Below, piece after piece: positions 1 to 7,101 of a stretch of 24,019 nucleotides of DNA. Below the pieces are notes generated by a model. The model was not told the DNA's origin, searched no databases, and worked only from the letters and a program-made list of their open reading frames with translations. This stretch comes from a virus: the IMG/VR virus record IMGVR_UViG_3300046010_004814, positions 1 to 24,019 of that record; one strand, written 5' to 3'. Position 1 is the stretch's first letter; each line of letters begins with the position of its first letter. Both the position numbers and the translations under genes were made by a program.

Positions 1-58
1 TAGGGGGACCCGGTCGCCTGCTCTGTGCGAATGTCCGCAAGTTTCGTTGAGGTTTTTC

Positions 59-532
59 GTGGGAAAACGAGGACCGCCGCCAGCACCTGCCGCCGTCAAG
101 CGCCTGCTCGGCAACCCCGGCAAACGCAAGATCCGGCCTGACCTGCCGGCCCCGTTTGGCACACCGCCAATGCCGAAGCGGCTGATGGTCGAGCCGGTGG
201 CGGTCGCCAAGTGGAACGAACTTGTACCAATCTTGGTGCAGCTCGGGACGCTGACCATGGCCGATGGCGAAGCCTTGGCCACTTTGTGCGAGGTGTACGC
301 TGCAACGCAGGCGTGCCTGCTCGAGCTGCGGGCGAGCGGGCCGGTGATGCGGACTGACTTAGGTGGCGTCAAACCGAATCCCGCAGGCCCGCTATATCGC
401 AGTTTAGTGGCGCTGCAGGCGTCGCTAATGGGCGAGTTTGGCCTTACCCCAAGCAGTAGGACACGGCTAGGTGGCCAGGAAGAAAAGCCGACCGACGAAG
501 TCGAAGAGTTCTTCAAGCTCCACGGTGCTTGA
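59..532 (+). CDS. terS: Phage terminase small subunit (P27-like)
   Basis: Small subunit of the packaging motor, which recognises phage DNA and hands it to the large subunit. The N-terminus GKRGPPPAPAAVKRLLGNPG is the basic, proline-rich start typical of P27-family small terminases, and it lies directly before a large-terminase gene. I chose GTG at 59 over TTG at 47 because GAGG at 49-52 is spaced 6 nt from it and MGKRG is the usual family start; the protein is then 157 residues. The C-terminus is acidic (EEKPTDEVEEFF). The end overlaps the proposed start of terL by 62 nt if terL begins at 471. The family call rests on pattern and gene order. Confidence 0.85.
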   Translation: MGKRGPPPAPAAVKRLLGNPGKRKIRPDLPAPFGTPPMPKRLMVEPVAVAKWNELVPILVQLGTLTMADGEALATLCEVYAATQACLLELRASGPVMRTDLGGVKPNPAGPLYRSLVALQASLMGEFGLTPSSRTRLGGQEEKPTDEVEEFFKLHGA

Positions 533-1625
533 TCTCTGCAAAGAGGGCCAGGCCAAGTACGAGCGTGTAGTGCACTTCTTCGAGAAGATCCTGCGCCACA
601 GCAAGGGGCAGAACGCCGGCAAGCCGTTCACGCTCTTGCCGTGGCAGCACCGCGTCATGCGTGAGCTGTTTGGCCGGCTGAACCCAGACGGCACGCGGAA
701 ACACCGCGTTGGGTACATCGAGCTGCCAAAGAAGCAAGGCAAGAGCACGACGCTCGCCGGCATCGCTCTCTACATGACGGCCTTTGACTCCGAGCCTGGT
801 GCCGAAGTCTACGGTGCGGCCTGCGACCGCGAGCAGGCTGGCATCATCTACCGGGAAGCGGCGTCGATGGTGCGGGCTTCGCCTGCGTTGTCTCGTCACC
901 TTGAGGTGATCGACAGCCGCAAGACGATCGTGCATAAGGCGAGCAATTCGTTCTACCGGGTGCTCTCTGCCGATGCGTTTCGTGCCGAGGGGCTGAACAT
1001 CCACGCTCTGCTGTTTGACGAGCTGCACGCCCAGCGTGACCGCCGCCTGTGGGACGCTCTCCGCTACGGCGGTGCAGCTCGTCGGCAGCCGCTCATTCTC
1101 TCTATCACCACTGCCGGCTTTGACCGGAAGTCGATCTGTTGGGAGCAGCACGCCTACGCTGAGAGGTGCATTGCGGACCCCAAGGTAGACCCAGCCTTCT
1201 TTGGGTGCATCTACGCCGCGTCGCCACAGGACGATTGGAAAGACCCAGAGACGTGGCACAAGGCCAACCCGTCGCTGGGCCAGACAATCACACTTGAGTC
1301 ATTTGCCGCCGATGCCCGAGAGGCCGAGCAGAGCCCAAGCAAGCTCAACTCGTTTTTGAGATACCGGGGTTGCGCCCCCTGGCCTAGCGGCTGGGGGGCG
1401 CGACCCAAAGACGGCTCAACGTATGGACAACACAGGACGTGCGGTGGCTCTCGCCTGACAACTGGGCCAAGTGCGGCAAGCCGCTGGCCGGCGATCTCGA
1501 GCAGCGGGAGTGGTTCGCGGGCCTCGACTTGGCGACTACGTACGACCTGTCGGCATTCGTCATGGTTAGCCAGGCCGAGGATGGCACGTTCGACGTGTTG
1601 CCGTATTTCTGGGTGCCACAAGTGA
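471..1625 (+). CDS. terL: Terminase large subunit, N-terminal ATPase part (interrupted gene)
   Basis: ATPase half of the packaging motor. Visible motifs are a Walker A-like KKQGKST at about residues 87-93, Walker B LLFDE at about 180-184 and a coupling-motif-like SITTAG at 211-216. Homology runs to residue 299 (Arg, CGG at 1365-1367), in the sequence LNSFLRYR. The frame then enters a hairpin insert and continues through 85 unrelated residues to a stop at 1626. The family-typical continuation LNVWTTQDVRWL lies in the -1 frame from 1415. Without recoding, the product would be a 384-residue ATPase without nuclease. Start GTG 471 gives a basic, Ser-rich N-terminus; GTG 525 is an alternative with only 8 nt overlap with terS. 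Together with the downstream part, minus 47 nt, the protein is 533 residues, a normal length. Confidence 0.85.
   Translation: MARKKSRPTKSKSSSSSTVLDLCKEGQAKYERVVHFFEKILRHSKGQNAGKPFTLLPWQHRVMRELFGRLNPDGTRKHRVGYIELPKKQGKSTTLAGIALYMTAFDSEPGAEVYGAACDREQAGIIYREAASMVRASPALSRHLEVIDSRKTIVHKASNSFYRVLSADAFRAEGLNIHALLFDELHAQRDRRLWDALRYGGAARRQPLILSITTAGFDRKSICWEQHAYAERCIADPKVDPAFFGCIYAASPQDDWKDPETWHKANPSLGQTITLESFAADAREAEQSPSKLNSFLRYRGCAPWPSGWGARPKDGSTYGQHRTCGGSRLTTGPSAASRWPAISSSGSGSRASTWRLRTTCRHSSWLARPRMARSTCCRISGCHK
1367..1414 (+). other. 47-nt hairpin insert in terL, candidate translational-bypass element
   Basis: Bases 1368-1414 separate two exactly abutting parts of the terminase. Arm 1367-1384 pairs with 1389-1406: 18 pairs including three G-U wobbles, with loop TAGC (1385-1388). 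The sequence AAAGA (1407-1411) follows, then CGG (1412-1414). The last upstream codon, 1365-1367, is also CGG, so take-off and landing codons match with 44 nt between them. The insert length is not a multiple of three. No ordinary X-XXY-YYZ slippery heptamer is visible, and a plain -1 shift would leave about 16 foreign residues. T4 gene 60 has a similar architecture: GGA/GGA, a 50-nt gap and a hairpin. Alternatives are an inactivating insertion of a REP-like palindrome, or RNA-level removal. Confidence 0.6.
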
Positions 1626-2119
1626 ACGCCGCCGAGCGGGCACAGCGAGACAAGATCGATTACCTCGGGTGGATTCGTGACGGGTACATCCGGGTGACTG
1701 ACGGCAACGTCACGGACTACGACGTGATCCGGCGAGACATCGTAGAGCTGGCACAGCAATTCAACATCCGGCAGGTGGCGATCGACCGCTGGAACGCAAC
1801 GCAGCTCGCCACGCAACTGCAAGGCGAGGGCGTAAATGTGACAGGATTTGGACAGGGCTATGGCTCAATGAGCAGCCCGTCGAAGCAGCTGGAGAACCTG
1901 GTGCTGTCCGAGCGGATTCGGCACGCCAATCATCCGGTGCTGTCGTGGATGGCTGGCAACGTGGCGGTGCAGAGCGATCACCAGGGCAACATCAAACCCA
2001 GCAAGGCCAAGAGCACAGAACGCATTGACGGCATCGTGTCGCTCGTGATGGCGATTGGCCTTCACGCCGTGGCCACTGCAAAGCCGGCCGAGCAATCGTG
2101 GGACATCATCACCCTATGA
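1415..2119 (+). CDS. terL: Terminase large subunit, C-terminal nuclease part
   Basis: Continues the terminase in the -1 frame relative to 471-1367. It begins at LNVWTTQDVRWL, which aligns directly after RYR of the upstream part, and carries the RNase-H-fold nuclease. Likely metal-binding acids are in GLDLATTYDLSAF, in VAIDRWNA and in STERIDGIVSLVMAI. The frame is open from 1388; the first possible internal start is GTG 1439, with no convincing ribosome-binding site. Independent translation would also lose LNVWTTQD. This supports production as a fusion with the ATPase half or, if the insert is inactivating, a broken gene. The stop overlaps the portal start as ATGA. Confidence 0.82.
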   Translation, partial: LNVWTTQDVRWLSPDNWAKCGKPLAGDLEQREWFAGLDLATTYDLSAFVMVSQAEDGTFDVLPYFWVPQVNAAERAQRDKIDYLGWIRDGYIRVTDGNVTDYDVIRRDIVELAQQFNIRQVAIDRWNATQLATQLQGEGVNVTGFGQGYGSMSSPSKQLENLVLSERIRHANHPVLSWMAGNVAVQSDHQGNIKPSKAKSTERIDGIVSLVMAIGLHAVATAKPAEQSWDIITL

Positions 2120-3411
2120 GCGAAACCGCCACAGACGATTTCCGCATGTACGACCTGCGTGGCATCGACTGGTCCGGTGTTGGTGGCAACCGCACGGCTT
2201 CGGGCGTGCGTGTGACGGCCGACACGTCAATGGCCTGCTCGGCCTACACGGCGTGCATCCGTGTCATCTCGGATTCGGTGTCTAGCCTGCCGCTGCACCT
2301 GTTCGAGCGTCAGACAAACGGCGGCAAAAGGAAGGTTCCTGAGCATCCGCTGTACCGCATCCTGCACATGCAGCCCAACCCGTGGCAGACGGCGCAGGAG
2401 TTCCGTGATTGGATGACGGGCCTGTATCTGCACTACGGTGCGTCCTACGCCGAGATCCGCGCCGGTGCTCGAGGCCCGGTGTCGGAGTTGTGGCCGCTGC
2501 ATCCAAGTCGCATGGAAGTCGAGCGGCTGGAAAACGGGCGACTGCGGTACATCTACCGTGAGCCAGATGGCCGGCAGACGGTCTATCGCCAGGAACAAAT
2601 CTTCGCCCTGCGTTACACGACCGACGACGGCATCCACCCGATCCCGACCTATCGCCTGTTCGCCAATGCCATCGGCCTGGCTCAGGCGCTGGAGTCGCAC
2701 GGTGCCACGTACTTTGGCAACGGTGCCCGGCCCGGCATCGTGCTGGAGAGTGACAACCCGGTGCCTGTCGAGGCGGCCGAGCGTCTGCGTGAATCGTGGG
2801 AGCGGATGCACCGTGGCCCAGATCGTGCACACCGCACGGCAGTGCTGCCGGCTGGCGTGAAGGCCCACGAGCTCAGCGGTAGCAACGAGGCGGCACAGTT
2901 CCTCGAGACGCGGCAGTACCAAGTCATTGAGATTTGCCGTGCGTTTCGTGTGCCGCCCCACATGATTCAAGACCTGACGCGCAGCACGTACAGCAACATT
3001 GAGGTGCAGGGCACGGAGTTCGTGCAGCACTGCCTTCTTCCACACCTAAAGCGGTGGGAAGCAGCCATCAGCCGTGACCTGTTGGCCGAAGGCGACGATG
3101 AGCGGTACTTCGCTGAGCACAGCGTTAGCGGACTGCTGCGTGGCGACCATGCGAGTCGGTCGGCGTATTACGTCTCGGCACTGCAAAACGGGTGGATGTC
3201 GGTGAACGAGATCCGCGAGCTGGAAAACATGAACCCGCTTGGCAGCGAGGGCGACCAGCACTTTATCCAGATGAACATGACAACGCTGGAGAAGGCTGGC
3301 GAAGACCCGCCTGCACCGGAGCCGATGCCAGCGCCGCCGGTTGCCGAGGTGGAGGACAGCCCAGGAGACGACGTGGAAGACGACCAGGAGGATGTGACCG
3401 ATGGAAATTGA
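2116..3411 (+). CDS. Phage portal protein (HK97 family)
   Basis: Forms the dodecameric ring at the capsid vertex through which DNA enters and leaves. The 431-residue protein has the HK97-type portal layout: an early MACSAYTACIRVISDSVSSL segment, then LYLHYGASYAEI, PLHPSRMEVE and the stem/clip region, with FRVPPHMIQDLTRSTYSNIE near residue 280. The acidic, proline-rich C-terminal tail (PAPEPMPAPP, then D/E-rich) is common in these portals. ATG 2116 overlaps the terL stop in ATGA, so translation is probably coupled; an in-frame upstream start at 2098 would only add MGHHHP. The end overlaps the protease gene by 11 nt. Position between terminase and protease fits the family. Confidence 0.92.
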   Translation: MSETATDDFRMYDLRGIDWSGVGGNRTASGVRVTADTSMACSAYTACIRVISDSVSSLPLHLFERQTNGGKRKVPEHPLYRILHMQPNPWQTAQEFRDWMTGLYLHYGASYAEIRAGARGPVSELWPLHPSRMEVERLENGRLRYIYREPDGRQTVYRQEQIFALRYTTDDGIHPIPTYRLFANAIGLAQALESHGATYFGNGARPGIVLESDNPVPVEAAERLRESWERMHRGPDRAHRTAVLPAGVKAHELSGSNEAAQFLETRQYQVIEICRAFRVPPHMIQDLTRSTYSNIEVQGTEFVQHCLLPHLKRWEAAISRDLLAEGDDERYFAEHSVSGLLRGDHASRSAYYVSALQNGWMSVNEIRELENMNPLGSEGDQHFIQMNMTTLEKAGEDPPAPEPMPAPPVAEVEDSPGDDVEDDQEDVTDGN

Positions 3412-4042
3412 ACGCCGCGACTTTGCCTTTGAGGATGACAACGAGCTCGTTGTCGAAAGCCGCGCCGACGGGCGCACGTCCATCGTTGGGTATGCCGCCG
3501 TGTACAACCGGCTGAGTCTCGACCTTGGCGGATTCAAGGAAGAAATCCTACCCGGTGCGTTCGACAAGATTCTCGGCCGCCAGCGCGGCCGGCAGGACGT
3601 GGTGGCCCTGTTCAACCACGATTCCAACATCGTGCTGGGCCGCACATCGTCTGGCACGCTGGAACTATCCAGCGATGACAAGGGGCTGCGGTACGTGGTG
3701 ACGCCGCCCGTGAGCCGGGCCGACGTGCTTGAGCTCATCCAGCGGCGTGACGTGCGTGGCTCTTCGTTCGCCTTTACGGTGGACAAGAACGGCGAGTCGT
3801 TCCGCACAGGCGAAGACGGCAAGGCCGTGCGGCAGATCCGCGAAGTGAGCGGGCTGTACGACGTTGGCCCGGTGCTTGTGCCGGCGTATCCGCAGACGAG
3901 CGCCAGCGTCGCCATGCGTTCCTACGAGGCGTGGCTGGCCGAGCAGACGCAGGAGCCAGCAGCCCAGGCGGACTGCTCGCGTATGGCCCTGCGGGGCGTC
4001 GCCGCCGCCTGGGCTGCCCTTCTCAGGATTCGCAATGTCTGA
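3401..4042 (+). CDS. HK97-type prohead maturation protease (U35)
   Basis: Serine protease that cleaves the capsid delta domain during prohead maturation. The candidate catalytic His is H73 in LFNHDSN and the nucleophile Ser is within RGSSFAF (S121 or S122), followed by the family-typical EVSGLYDVGPVLVPAYPQT. The N-terminus GYAAVYNRLSLDLGGFKEEI and PGAFDKIL is also characteristic. The 213-residue length suits the family. ATG 3401 overlaps the end of the portal gene, and GGAGGATG upstream (about 3388-3395) provides the ribosome-binding site. The product acts on the capsid protein encoded at 4253. Confidence 0.92.
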   Translation: MEIERRDFAFEDDNELVVESRADGRTSIVGYAAVYNRLSLDLGGFKEEILPGAFDKILGRQRGRQDVVALFNHDSNIVLGRTSSGTLELSSDDKGLRYVVTPPVSRADVLELIQRRDVRGSSFAFTVDKNGESFRTGEDGKAVRQIREVSGLYDVGPVLVPAYPQTSASVAMRSYEAWLAEQTQEPAAQADCSRMALRGVAAAWAALLRIRNV

Positions 4043-4208
4043 CCGGCCACGCTGCCAGTGCGGCGAAGTTCTGCGGACTCGTTCCAGCCGGCCCTGCGGT
4101 GACGAGCGGCAGCGTTATCTGCGGTGCCCACGCTGCGGCGCTCGGGCGGTGGCGTTTGTAAAAACAACACATTCGCAAGTGCGGTTCTGCAAGGGTCCAC
4201 GTCCCTAG
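4035..4208 (+). CDS. Small zinc-ribbon protein (Com-like)
   Basis: A 57-residue basic protein with paired cysteines: C7 and C9 (CQCG), C21, C31 and C34 (CPRCG) and C52. This fits a small zinc ribbon. It starts at ATG 4035, eight bases before the protease stop, with AGGA at 4025-4028 six bases upstream. The layout recalls the Com protein of phage Mu, a small zinc finger that binds mRNA and controls translation of a neighbouring gene. That function is inferred from size, motif and overlap only. The gene lies between protease and major capsid, so it could act on capsid expression. It may also be a host-type adaptor of unknown role. Confidence 0.6.
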   Translation: MSDRPRCQCGEVLRTRSSRPCGDERQRYLRCPRCGARAVAFVKTTHSQVRFCKGPRP

Positions 4209-4252
4209 TGGCATGTTGCACTTCACGGCAATCACGCCGCTGGAGACAACAC

Positions 4253-5578
4253 ATGGACCGCCTCTCGACCCTTCGTGCCGAAGCCGCCGACGTTGCCGAG
4301 CGCCTCGAGTCGCTCGCTGCCCTCGACACCAGCGACAACGCTGCCGACACCAACGCCCGTGACCTTGAGCTCAAGGGTCTGACCGAGCGTGCCACGAAGC
4401 TCGCCGGCCAGATCGACTTCGAGACGAAGGTGGCCGAGTCGGCCAAGAACCTTCGCAGCGTTGCCGAGCGTTGCAGCCCGGCCCCCGAGGTGCGTGAGGA
4501 GCCCAAGGCGGCCCGCATTGATGCCGTCCGCGACAGCCGCACGCTGAAGGCGTTCCGGTCGCACGAGGACGCCTACCGCGTCGGCCGGTGGCTGCAGGCC
4601 ACGTTTGCCGGCGATTCCGAGGCCAAGCGGTGGTGCCATGACCACGGCGTCGAGGCCCGCACGATGGTCGGCGGCGTCAACTCGCTCGGCGGGTTCAGCG
4701 TGCCGGATGAACTGTCCAGCACGATCATCCGCAACGTCGAGACCTACGGCGTGGCTCCGACGGCCCTTCAGAACTTCAACATGTCGTCGGACGTGCTGTC
4801 GATCCCGAAGCGGATCAGCGGCGTGTCGGGTGCGTGGATGGGTGAAAACGCCGAGTTTTCTTACAGCGACATGACGGGCACTCAGGTGCAGCTGGTCGCC
4901 CAGAAGTTCGGCGTGGCCACCAAGGTTTCCAACGAGCTCTTCGCCGATGGCGTTGGCGTGGCGGACCTGATCGCGACCGAGCACTCGCTGGCTATCGCCA
5001 AGGCTCTTGACGAAGCGGTGTTCATCGGCGACGGAACCAGCACCTACGGCGGCCACTACGGCGTGACTGTCAAGCTGACCGACGCGGCCTACTCGGCTTC
5101 GCTCGTCACGGCGGCCGCCAACAACGGTGCCTTTGAGACGCTCGACAAGGAAGACTTCCTGTCGGCCATGGCGAAGCTGCCCCGCTACGCCCTGCCGGGC
5201 GCCCGCTGGTACATCTCGCCGGCCGGCTACCACGCTTCGATGCAGCGTCTGGATCTGGCCCAAGGCGGCAGCGTGAGCGTCGCCCAGGGCTTTGGCCTGA
5301 CGTTCCTTGGGTACCCGGTGGTTCTGGTTCACTCGATGAACAGCACGCTGGGTTCGGACTTGTCAAAGGTCAAGTGCCTCTTCGGCGATCTCGCCATGGC
5401 TGGTGCCCTCGGGCTTCGCCAGGGCTACCAGCTGCGGGTGAGCCAGGAGCGGTTCGTGGAGCTCGACCAGACGCTTGTTTCCGGTGTTGTGAGGGCTACG
5501 GCGAACTTCCACAGCCTTGGCTCGACCAGCGAAGTTGGCCCGGTTGTTGCCCTGCGTACACACTCTGCGAACGCCTGA
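4253..5578 (+). CDS. Major capsid protein (HK97 fold)
   Basis: Builds the icosahedral shell. The 441-residue protein begins with about 90 residues of predicted coiled-coil delta domain (LSTLRAEAADVAERLESLAA onwards), which serves as internal scaffold and is removed by the protease. The mature part follows, with landmarks GGVNSLGGFSVPDEL, WMGENAEFSYSDMTG, KVSNELFAD and GDGTSTYGGHYG. ATG 4253 is preceded by GGAG (4242-4245) at 7-nt spacing; an upstream in-frame start at 4124 would run through the small zinc-ribbon gene and is unlikely. Order portal-protease-capsid is the HK97 order. Confidence 0.93.
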   Translation: MDRLSTLRAEAADVAERLESLAALDTSDNAADTNARDLELKGLTERATKLAGQIDFETKVAESAKNLRSVAERCSPAPEVREEPKAARIDAVRDSRTLKAFRSHEDAYRVGRWLQATFAGDSEAKRWCHDHGVEARTMVGGVNSLGGFSVPDELSSTIIRNVETYGVAPTALQNFNMSSDVLSIPKRISGVSGAWMGENAEFSYSDMTGTQVQLVAQKFGVATKVSNELFADGVGVADLIATEHSLAIAKALDEAVFIGDGTSTYGGHYGVTVKLTDAAYSASLVTAAANNGAFETLDKEDFLSAMAKLPRYALPGARWYISPAGYHASMQRLDLAQGGSVSVAQGFGLTFLGYPVVLVHSMNSTLGSDLSKVKCLFGDLAMAGALGLRQGYQLRVSQERFVELDQTLVSGVVRATANFHSLGSTSEVGPVVALRTHSANA

Positions 5579-5607
5579 TTCCCACACCATCTAGGAGACC
5601 CTAAGAC

Positions 5608-6048
5608 ATGATTCCAGTTGCAGCTACCAAGAGCGTGGTGTCGGGCAAGAACTCGGTCTACACCTCGTCCCAGACGAATACCCTGACGATCGACACGCTG
5701 GGCTTTGACTACGCCAGCATCGACGTGATCTACGCATCGCAGGTTTCGACCTCGAGCGTGGCTCAGACGTTGACGCTTCGCCAGGGCGACGCCAGCAACG
5801 CAGTGACCGAGACTGTGACCGGGTTTACCGGTACGCTCGCCCCGGCGGCCTACGCTGGCCAAACCGTGACCAGCACGATGACGGTCAGCCGGATCGAAGT
5901 CGACCTGCGTGGGAAGAAGCGCTACATCGCGGTGGCCACGTCGCCCAACACGGACAACACCGTGGTGATCGCGGCCCGGCTCTCGCGTGCCGAGGAAGGC
6001 CCGTACGACGCCACCACGAAGGGTGTGCGGCTCAACACGGCCGGCTGA
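5608..6048 (+). CDS. Probable small head protein (decoration-like)
   Basis: A 146-residue, Ser/Thr-rich protein with alternating hydrophobic strands (NTLTIDTLGFDYASIDVIYA, QTLTLRQGD, IEVDLRGKKRYIAVATS, VVIAARLSRAE), suggesting an all-beta fold. It follows the capsid gene by 29 nt with a good Shine-Dalgarno (AGGAG, 5592-5596). Proteins in this slot are often capsid decoration or stabilising proteins, and in several phages an abundant virion protein. I do not recognise a named family; the role is inferred from position, size and predicted fold. It is the last gene before a terminator-like hairpin, consistent with a high-level capsid transcript. Confidence 0.65.
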   Translation: MIPVAATKSVVSGKNSVYTSSQTNTLTIDTLGFDYASIDVIYASQVSTSSVAQTLTLRQGDASNAVTETVTGFTGTLAPAAYAGQTVTSTMTVSRIEVDLRGKKRYIAVATSPNTDNTVVIAARLSRAEEGPYDATTKGVRLNTAG

Positions 6049-6070
6049 CGCTTGACAGCATGACGAACAT

Positions 6071-6114
6071 GAGCGGGCGGCTCACGCAACGTGGGCCGCC
6101 CGTTCTCGTTTTCG
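6071..6114 (+). terminator. Rho-independent terminator-like hairpin after capsid genes
   Basis: Arms 6071-6086 and 6090-6105 can form 16 pairs, two of them G-U, with a 3-nt loop. A T-rich run (TCGTTTTC, 6106-6113) follows. It lies in the 76-nt gap between the head protein gene and the glycosyltransferase gene. Partial termination would raise capsid transcript relative to downstream connector and tail genes. The U-tract is interrupted, so termination efficiency may be modest. Confidence 0.7.
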
Positions 6115-6124
6115 TGAGGTACGC

Positions 6125-6865
6125 ATGCTCGTTCAGGTTGGCGGCACGTCGGTCGATGTCCGAGTCGAGGCTGTCTTCTCCATGCCTCGGCTCGGCTTTA
6201 ACGACAACTTCTTCACGTGGGCTCAGGCGCTCATGCCGCTCGGCATCCGCCCCACGAAAGTTTCAGGGGCATTTTGGGACCAATGCCAAGAACGTGTTTT
6301 TGAGACGTTCATCGACAAATGTGAGTATTTATTGGCTGTCGATTACGACACGTTTTTTACCAAGGAAGACTTGGAACATCTTTTTTCGTTGGCTCTGGCG
6401 TTCCAGTGCGATGCGCTCACTGGCTTACAGACCAAGCGTGAGGACGGCAGGCCCATGCTCACGCTAAAAGGCACGCTTGGAAAAACCGCTAACGGCGAGC
6501 AGGCACACCTTCCTATGTCGTGGTTCGCAGAGCCTGTGCAGGAAGTCGATAGCGCTCATTTCGGGTGCACCATCATTTCGACAGCCGCCCTGAAGCGAAC
6601 GCCGAAGCCGTGGTTTCGCAGCGAGCCCGGCCCAGACAATTCGTGGAACGAAGGCAGGCTGGATGCTGATATTTGGTTTTGGAAGAACTTCCGTGAGCGC
6701 GGCGGCAACCGGCTGTATGTCACGCCCCGCGTCGTGCTGGGCCATGGAGAATACATGGTGACGTGGCCAGGCCGTGATCTAAGCAAGCCTGTTTTTCAGT
6801 GGGCCACCGAATACTGCAACACGGGCAAAAGACCGGAAACTGCATGGAGCGTGCCGCAATCATGA
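6125..6865 (+). CDS. Glycosyltransferase-like protein
   Basis: A 246-residue protein resembling GT-A (family 2-like) glycosyltransferases. EYLLAVDYDTFF (about residues 67-78) provides a DxD motif for metal and nucleotide-sugar binding, and DADIWFWKNFRERG near residue 180 resembles the acceptor-side acidic region. It starts at ATG 6125 behind GTGAGG. It lies inside the head operon after the terminator hairpin and is locally richer in A+T than its neighbours (about 6240-6420), which suggests separate acquisition. A likely role is modification of virion or host surface, but neither donor nor acceptor can be told from sequence. Alternative: a non-catalytic GT-A-fold protein. Confidence 0.65.
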   Translation: MLVQVGGTSVDVRVEAVFSMPRLGFNDNFFTWAQALMPLGIRPTKVSGAFWDQCQERVFETFIDKCEYLLAVDYDTFFTKEDLEHLFSLALAFQCDALTGLQTKREDGRPMLTLKGTLGKTANGEQAHLPMSWFAEPVQEVDSAHFGCTIISTAALKRTPKPWFRSEPGPDNSWNEGRLDADIWFWKNFRERGGNRLYVTPRVVLGHGEYMVTWPGRDLSKPVFQWATEYCNTGKRPETAWSVPQS

Positions 6866-7101
6866 AAATACGAATGGTGCAGAGCTACCGCGTCTATCGG
6901 CGTGGCCAAGTCTTGCCAGACGTGCCAGACGGGATGGCAAACGACTGGATCAAGCGCGGCCTGGCCGTTGAGGACAAGCAGCAGGAAATCGAGACGGCGG
7001 CCATAGAGCACCGGGCCGAGACAGCCGACGCCACGCCACGCAAACGAGGACGCCCACGTGCGATACCGAAGCCTGACGCGAACGACGGCACCGGCGGTTG
7101 A
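6862..7101 (+). CDS. Small structural-operon protein with AT-hook-like tail
   Basis: A 79-residue protein beginning MKIRMVQSYRVYRRGQVL, followed by PDGMANDWIKRGLAVED, a pattern seen in small unannotated proteins between capsid and connector genes of siphoviruses. The C-terminus contains KRGRPRAIPKP, an AT-hook-like core (GRP flanked by basic residues). ATG 6862 overlaps the glycosyltransferase stop in ATGA, so translation is coupled; longer in-frame starts upstream overlap that gene and lack a site. The end overlaps the next gene by 44 nt in another frame. Function unknown; DNA contact is possible if the hook is real. Confidence 0.6.
   Translation: MKIRMVQSYRVYRRGQVLPDVPDGMANDWIKRGLAVEDKQQEIETAAIEHRAETADATPRKRGRPRAIPKPDANDGTGG

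Noticed and set aside
3-50. Possible end of an upstream gene (frame ending LCANVRKFR, stop at 48-50)
   Set aside because: Only 15 codons are visible, without start or family signal; an HNH gene often precedes terS, but this cannot be shown.
513-1259. Long minus-strand frames opposite terL and other late genes
   Set aside because: They mirror well-supported plus-strand genes, have no ribosome-binding sites or family motifs, and are expected in GC-rich coding DNA.
1368-1625. Ordinary -1 frameshift as the way to join terL halves
   Set aside because: The overlap of frames (1388-1625) holds no X-XXY-YYZ heptamer in the right phase; the G-run at 1393-1398 and CCCAAAG do not fit. A shift there would also insert foreign residues, while skipping 47 nt gives an exact join.
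4232-5332. 366-codon minus-strand frame opposite the capsid gene
   Set aside because: Its length follows from codon bias of the capsid gene; no domain is recognisable in the translation.
6052-6080. TTGACA at 6052-6057 as a promoter
   Set aside because: No -10-like sequence lies 15-18 bases downstream; that stretch is GC-rich and part of the terminator stem.
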